The notes below the pieces were generated by a model that had not been told where the DNA came from, did no database searches, and saw only the letters and a program-made list of their open reading frames with translations. From positions 1 to 17,556 of the forward strand of contig CALCCV010000146.1 in assembly GCA_937900305.1 (NCBI GenBank): a stretch of 17,556 nucleotides of DNA, written 5' to 3'. Each line of letters begins with the position of its first letter. Within the stretch, counting starts at the first letter, position 1. Shown piece by piece: positions 14,254-17,556 of the stretch. Position numbers and translations under genes: made by a program. The stretch comes from an uncultured Pseudobdellovibrionaceae bacterium. Lineage in GTDB: Bacteria; Bdellovibrionota; Bdellovibrionia; Bdellovibrionales; Bdellovibrionaceae.

Positions 14254-15024
14254 ATGCGATTGACTCTGATTTCTTCAAAATATCGATTCCTAACGACGCT
14301 TCAAAAGACGTTTCCCTTATCGCTGGGACTGCTCACCATTTTTGTGATCACGTCATCGAATGGCTTTGCCCAAAAAGCATCACCGCCGCCATCCACAGCG
14401 ACCACAGCGTCGGGCATCTCTCTCGATACCGCGTGGAAAGTTCGGTTGTATGAGTTTGCGAAACTCAATGTTGTGCATCCCTCGTGGGGGTTGGCCCACG
14501 CCGAACGCAATTTTCATTTGACGATGGATCTGGCAAAACGCCAGCACGTGGAAGTCGATGAAGACGTTTTGTTTGCCGCCTCGTTTTTGCACGATCTCGG
14601 TGGACTGAAAAACTTTGCAAAAGAAGGTGTGGATCACGCGATCCGCTCAGCCGAAATCAGTGAGGCGATCTTAAAATCTCAAGGCTTTCCGACGGCGAAA
14701 TTTCCGGATGTTCGCGAAATGATTCTTTCTCACGTGTACTATGGCCCAGCCTCAGCAAGTCCTGTCGCCGCCCTTTTTCGCGAAGCTGACATCTTAGATT
14801 TTTTAGGAGCCATTGGAATTGCGCGGCTCTTTGCCGTCACCCTTGAAGCGGGTGCCGAAACGTCGCTTCGTGACATTGTGAAAACCTTAACCAGTTTTGC
14901 CAAGACATTTTCAACTCAGATTCAGTCTTCCGCAGGGCAAGAGCTCGCCCGGCAACGGACTCATGAGCTGAACGAATTTCTCCGCCAGCTCAAGAGCGAA
15001 AGTATGGAAGGAAAAGCGCTTTAG
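14254..15024 (+). CDS. Exported HD-domain phosphohydrolase-like protein
   Basis: A 256-residue protein. Start ATG 14254 has AAGGGGG 5 bases upstream; the same frame is open far upstream (to 13549) but that part is antisense to the LysR gene. Residues 1-40 are a long signal peptide (basic n-region, then FPLSLGLLTIFVITSSNGFA). The body has the HD-superfamily metal set in order: His82 (WGLAHAERN), His113-Asp114 (FLHDLGG), His128 (DHAIRSAE), His160 (ILSHVYYG), Asp179 (READILDFLG). HD proteins hydrolyse phosphomonoesters or phosphodiesters, commonly nucleotides, in the cytoplasm; a Sec-exported one would act in the periplasm on an unknown substrate. A single N-terminal anchor instead of a cleaved signal is possible. 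Divergent from the LysR regulator. Confidence 0.82.
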   Translation: MRLTLISSKYRFLTTLQKTFPLSLGLLTIFVITSSNGFAQKASPPPSTATTASGISLDTAWKVRLYEFAKLNVVHPSWGLAHAERNFHLTMDLAKRQHVEVDEDVLFAASFLHDLGGLKNFAKEGVDHAIRSAEISEAILKSQGFPTAKFPDVREMILSHVYYGPASASPVAALFREADILDFLGAIGIARLFAVTLEAGAETSLRDIVKTLTSFAKTFSTQIQSSAGQELARQRTHELNEFLRQLKSESMEGKAL

Positions 15025-15063
15025 CCGGTTTGTCAATTTGGACACGAGCGGTGCAACAGGAAG

Positions 15064-16032
15064 TCAGATGCAGTCCAGCACCTGTTGAAGATCGTCGGTC
15101 ACCTTACTATCAATCGGACCAAGCGTTGGTCTGCCACCAAGTTCACGAGAGAATCCATGTCCAAGGCCGGGATATTTAAATACAAGGGCGTTCTTTAGAC
15201 CAGCATCAACAAACCGTTGAATTTCTCCGAAGGGAGTTTGACGATCGGATTCACCCTGAAAAAATACAAATTTGCCTTGGACCAAAAGGGCGCGCTTCTG
15301 ATTTGCCGGAGCTGCCAAGAACTGTCGATACCAGTTTATGGGCTTGCCGTCTGGTGCCAGATCCTCATGAGTCGTCTCTATAAACTGACACGCTTCTTGA
15401 AATTGTTTTTCGAGTTTTCCTCTGTCATATGTAGATGACTTTTCAGTCAGTTGCGCTTCGACAAGTTGAAAGTGAAGCATTTCTTTCATGGATCTCGCTT
15501 GTGCTCCAAATAAAAGTAGTGCACGAACCTTTCCACCAACCGCAATCGCCGTTTCGACGGAAATGATCGTCCCCTCGGAATGCCCCAATATGATCAACTG
15601 AGAGAGTGATACACCTGTCTTCAATGACAGGAACTTGGCCGCATCGACTGCATCTGAAATCAGGTGCTCTCTATCAGCCGTTTTCCAGATCCCCATGTCC
15701 ACTTTCCCAGTGGAATCGAGGACACCGCGCTTATCGTATCGAAGCGTCGCAAATTCCCTTTTTACCAAGGTATCGCTAAGCTGTTTAAATAACTTTTCAG
15801 TCTTTCCCGAAGCGGTCTGGCTCGCACTTACGGTTTCATCGCGGTCAGTTCTCCCTGATCCGACGAGCAGGAGCACTGCTCCCTTTAACTTATTGGGCAT
15901 TGCTAACGCACCTTTTAGAGTCACTCCGTCTTTGGATGATAGGAACTCAATCTGGCGTTCAGCATTCGCCAAGGAGGAGACAGAAAATATCATGGTCATG
16001 ATCCAGGTTCGAGTTTCAACCGGGCAGGACAT
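15064..16032 (-). CDS. Exported alpha/beta hydrolase
   Basis: A 322-residue protein with start ATG 16032 behind a strong AGGAGG. Residues 1-24 (ending SSLANA) form a signal peptide; an internal ATG at residue 12 would remove the only positive charge. The fold is clear: GAVLLLVGSGRTDRD (oxyanion region, about 51-65), LRYDKRG (about 97-103), and the nucleophile elbow ILGHSEGT with Ser152. FFQGESDRQTP gives the likely acid Asp263, and YPGLGHGFS the catalytic His292. The sequence resembles bacterial esterases/dienelactone-hydrolase-like proteins; the substrate cannot be told. Periplasmic. Divergent from the XRE regulator with 104 bases between starts, so possibly its target. Ends 40 bases from the HD gene, with which it is convergent. 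Confidence 0.85.
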   Translation of the reverse strand: MSCPVETRTWIMTMIFSVSSLANAERQIEFLSSKDGVTLKGALAMPNKLKGAVLLLVGSGRTDRDETVSASQTASGKTEKLFKQLSDTLVKREFATLRYDKRGVLDSTGKVDMGIWKTADREHLISDAVDAAKFLSLKTGVSLSQLIILGHSEGTIISVETAIAVGGKVRALLLFGAQARSMKEMLHFQLVEAQLTEKSSTYDRGKLEKQFQEACQFIETTHEDLAPDGKPINWYRQFLAAPANQKRALLVQGKFVFFQGESDRQTPFGEIQRFVDAGLKNALVFKYPGLGHGFSRELGGRPTLGPIDSKVTDDLQQVLDCI

Positions 16033-16090
16033 TGAGGCCTCCTAGCTACCCTCATATACCCGGTACAAAAATTGACTCCACCCCTATTTC
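16033..16090. repeat. Left arm of imperfect inverted repeats flanking the XRE gene
   Basis: A 58-base arm. Its inverted partner is 16888-16944 (57 bases). Shared blocks, in the same order on both arms read inward: TGAG at the outer edge, AGCTACC (16044-16050) and CCCCTATTTC (16081-16090), all exact, with matching short islands (CA, CCG, AC) between. Spacing between the blocks differs by only 2-3 bases. The arm begins one base upstream of the alpha/beta hydrolase start codon and contains its ribosome site. Confidence 0.6.
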
Positions 16091-16108
16091 GATGGTACCC
16101 ATAATATG
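16053..16108. promoter_or_regulatory. Dyad between the hydrolase and XRE genes
   Basis: Arms CATATACCCGGTAC (16053-16066) and GTACCCATAATATG (16095-16108) share 10 of 14 inverted positions (CATAT and GGTAC exact). A TTGACT -35-like element (16072-16077) sits between the arms, and AT-rich -10 candidates overlap the right arm and the following bases. A plausible operator for autoregulation by the XRE protein and control of the hydrolase. Confidence 0.3.
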
Positions 16109-16136
16109 TACTAATTATAAATATCAAGGACATAAA

Positions 16137-16889
16137 ATGTATACTGATATCAAACCGATTTTGAAGAAGATCATGAGTGAGAAAGGTGTAACTTATCGAG
16201 CCCTAGGTCAAAAAATTGGAATCTCAGAATCAGGGGTAAAAAAGTTTTTCCAAGCAGATGACTGCTCGTTATCCCGCCTTGAGCAAATCGCAGCAGTCCT
16301 AGAAACAGATGTCTTGAATTTGCTGGCTCAGGCGAAAGAAGGAACAGAGTTGCAAGAAATTGAAATTGATCCAAAGACGCAGCGACAGTTAGAAAAACAT
16401 CCTCAACTCATCCATCTTTATTGGTTGCTACTCGTTGAGGAAATGAGCCCAGATGAAATTTTAAATCGCTATGGAATCTCCAAATCAGCCCTGTACAAAG
16501 GCCTCTCCGAGCTGGATCGCCTTAAACTCATTTTTTGGAAGGTGGGTGATCGCATCTCGGTCATTGGCGAGCGCCCCTTTGTTGTAAAACCCAGCGGCCC
16601 TCTGGTGAAATACTGGATTCGGCAATTCTCTGATTCAATCTTAGGCGACTTCGAGCAATCTGACGCCCCCAACGAAGACCTACTCTTGACCCAAAGATTT
16701 CTCTATTTAAAAAAGCAGTCTATTAAGGATCTCAAAAGGCGGCTTGAAGAGCTTGTTCGAGATTTTGGTGAAATTTCCCTTAAAGAGAAAAGGCTTGGCA
16801 AAGGGCGGACCACTGGTGTTCGTCTGCATGTGAGCTACGCAGTGGGCTCAGTGGTCAGTGACTTGTCAAAACTAAAAAGTTCAACCTGA
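16137..16889 (+). CDS. XRE-family helix-turn-helix regulator
   Basis: A 250-residue protein from ATG 16137 (AAGGA 7 bases upstream). The frame is open to a TTG at 16034-16032, but that part is non-coding leader. Residues about 5-64 are a Cro/C1-type helix-turn-helix: VTYRALGQKIGISESGVKKFF, then SLSRLEQIAAVLETDVLNLL. Residues about 95-140 look like a second, winged-helix-like unit (MSPDEILNRYGISKSALYKGLSELDRLKLIF). The rest is helical, Lys/Arg/Glu-rich, without a metal or enzyme motif. Overall layout is similar to multi-domain regulators common in Bdellovibrio-like bacteria, but I cannot assign a named family. Divergent from the alpha/beta hydrolase. The whole gene is enclosed by imperfect inverted repeats, and the region appears more AT-rich than the neighbours, hinting at transfer. 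Confidence 0.85.
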   Translation: MYTDIKPILKKIMSEKGVTYRALGQKIGISESGVKKFFQADDCSLSRLEQIAAVLETDVLNLLAQAKEGTELQEIEIDPKTQRQLEKHPQLIHLYWLLLVEEMSPDEILNRYGISKSALYKGLSELDRLKLIFWKVGDRISVIGERPFVVKPSGPLVKYWIRQFSDSILGDFEQSDAPNEDLLLTQRFLYLKKQSIKDLKRRLEELVRDFGEISLKEKRLGKGRTTGVRLHVSYAVGSVVSDLSKLKSST

Positions 16890-16944
16890 AATAGGGGCAT
16901 TGGAAAGCGTGCGGTTAGAGTGCAGGTAGCTGAACCAAGGCTCA
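16888..16944. repeat. Right arm of imperfect inverted repeats flanking the XRE gene
   Basis: Inverted partner of 16033-16090: GAAATAGGGG at 16888-16897 (10/10), GGTAGCT at 16925-16931 (7/7) and CTCA at 16941-16944. The arm overlaps the last two bases of the XRE stop codon. No obvious target-site duplication was seen outside the arms. Confidence 0.6.
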
Positions 16945-16979
16945 TTTTAAAAATTGCAGCTTCTTGTTGATCTATTTAC

Positions 16980-17556
16980 CTATTGATCCTCGCCGAGAAA
17001 GAGCTGCTGAACTTTAGCGCGTGATTCGGGCGCCGCATCGGCCCACTCAATCGCCAATTTCGCCAGTGCCTCGCGAGTGGCCACGGGAACACCATTAGCT
17101 CCCCACAGGCGATTAACAATCGCCACCGAATTTTCGGGAGAACAACCGCTGTAAGCCAAAATCATGGCAAAGACGCTTGGCCCGCGGTGCATCTGACCAT
17201 CACATCCCACGTTCAAAAATTTGCGCTCAGTGAGACACGAAATCACATTGTTGCGCGAAGTCTCTTGAAAAGAATCTCGCAGAACGGAATCGAAGTTCGC
17301 GACGGTTCCCGCAATGTCGGCATTTGGTTTTTCAAGGTAGCGCCAAACAAAAGTTTCGCGGGCTGGACGATTGTGATCATTCAAATACCAAGTGCAATAT
17401 TTGTCGGCATCCAACTGACTGTCGTACGCCTCTGCGAACGCCACGACTTTGTTCGCTGGAGATAATCCTAGAGACATCCCAGAAAGTTTAACGGCCCCAA
17501 TCTGAAAAGATCTAGCTCGGACAAGACCCGAAGTTTGAATGGCCACTTCATTAGAT
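16980..17556 (-). CDS. Unidentified protein, 5' end outside the window
   Basis: The frame stays open from a TAG at 16982-16980 to the right edge; residues S-N-E precede the GTG at 17546, so this GTG is probably internal. At least 191 residues are visible. There is no membrane segment. There are four or five Cys (DKYCTWYL, VISCLTERKF, NVGCDG, YSGCSPEN), which would suit an exported disulfide-bearing protein, but the N-terminus that could show a signal is missing. The end is helical and charged (ALAKLAIEWADAAPESRAKVQQLF). No family recognised. Confidence 0.6.
   Translation of the reverse strand, partial: SNEVAIQTSGLVRARSFQIGAVKLSGMSLGLSPANKVVAFAEAYDSQLDADKYCTWYLNDHNRPARETFVWRYLEKPNADIAGTVANFDSVLRDSFQETSRNNVISCLTERKFLNVGCDGQMHRGPSVFAMILAYSGCSPENSVAIVNRLWGANGVPVATREALAKLAIEWADAAPESRAKVQQLFLGEDQ

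Noticed and set aside
15054..15087. Inverted repeat CAACAGG...CCTGTTG as a terminator between the HD and hydrolase genes
   Set aside because: The loop is 20 bases and one arm lies inside the hydrolase coding region; too weak to call.
1..17556. tRNA, rRNA, CRISPR arrays, transposases, phage genes
   Set aside because: None seen on reading both strands. The inverted repeats round the XRE gene are the only mobile-like structure, and no transposase is between them.

Overview
The window looks like a chromosomal segment of a Gram-negative bacterium of moderate GC content. Outer-membrane and periplasmic functions dominate: a lipid A deacylase-like barrel, three candidate lipoproteins, a Tat substrate and several exported proteins. 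The paired DUF1592/DUF1552 genes, the many secreted proteins of unknown function and the lipobox style (…FQNC) would fit Bdellovibrionota or another deltaproteobacterium-like lineage. That placement is inference; there is no rRNA or marker gene here to fix it. No tRNA, rRNA, CRISPR array, transposase or phage gene was seen.

Layout. 1-78 is the 3' end of a plus-strand gene. 90-1146 (minus) is a cluster of three overlapping short reading frames: an exported 58-aa peptide, a 69-aa ORF and a membrane-anchored HNH nuclease-like protein. Divergent from it, 1265-2320 is an LpxR-family outer-membrane lipid A deacylase. It is followed by a putative HExxH zinc metallopeptidase lipoprotein (2549-4045). 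A perfect 36-bp palindrome (4114-4149) separates this from a minus-strand formaldehyde detoxification operon (frmA-fghA, 6106-4152, ATGA overlap). A small lipoprotein (6434-6676) and a strong hairpin follow. Then come three minus-strand genes read from 10849 down to 6889: a DUF1592-type lipoprotein with a CxxCH haem-like motif, a Tat-exported DUF1552 protein and a SlyD-like FKBP prolyl isomerase with a His-rich tail. On the plus strand are a GFA-family zinc protein (11068-11529) and a 510-aa exported protein of unknown function (11707-13239). The latter ends tail-to-tail, overlapping by 4 nt, with a LysR-type regulator (13236-14108, minus). The regulator is divergent from an exported HD-domain protein (14254-15024). 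An exported alpha/beta hydrolase (15064-16032, minus) is divergent from an XRE-family regulator (16137-16889). The right edge holds a partial minus-strand gene of unknown function.

How the genes fit together. The clearest pathway is glutathione-dependent formaldehyde oxidation (FrmA then FghA). A GFA-fold protein lies about 5 kb away, but its substrate is unknown. DUF1592 and DUF1552 (TGATG overlap) are a well-known co-occurring but functionally uncharacterised exported pair. Here the DUF1592 protein carries an extra beta-rich insert, and a SlyD-like chaperone/isomerase follows it. Two divergent regulator/exported-enzyme pairs (LysR with HD, XRE with alpha/beta hydrolase) have dyad sequences between them. 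The least expected structure is a pair of imperfect 57-58 bp inverted repeats exactly flanking the XRE regulator gene. This resembles terminal inverted repeats around a single-gene cassette.
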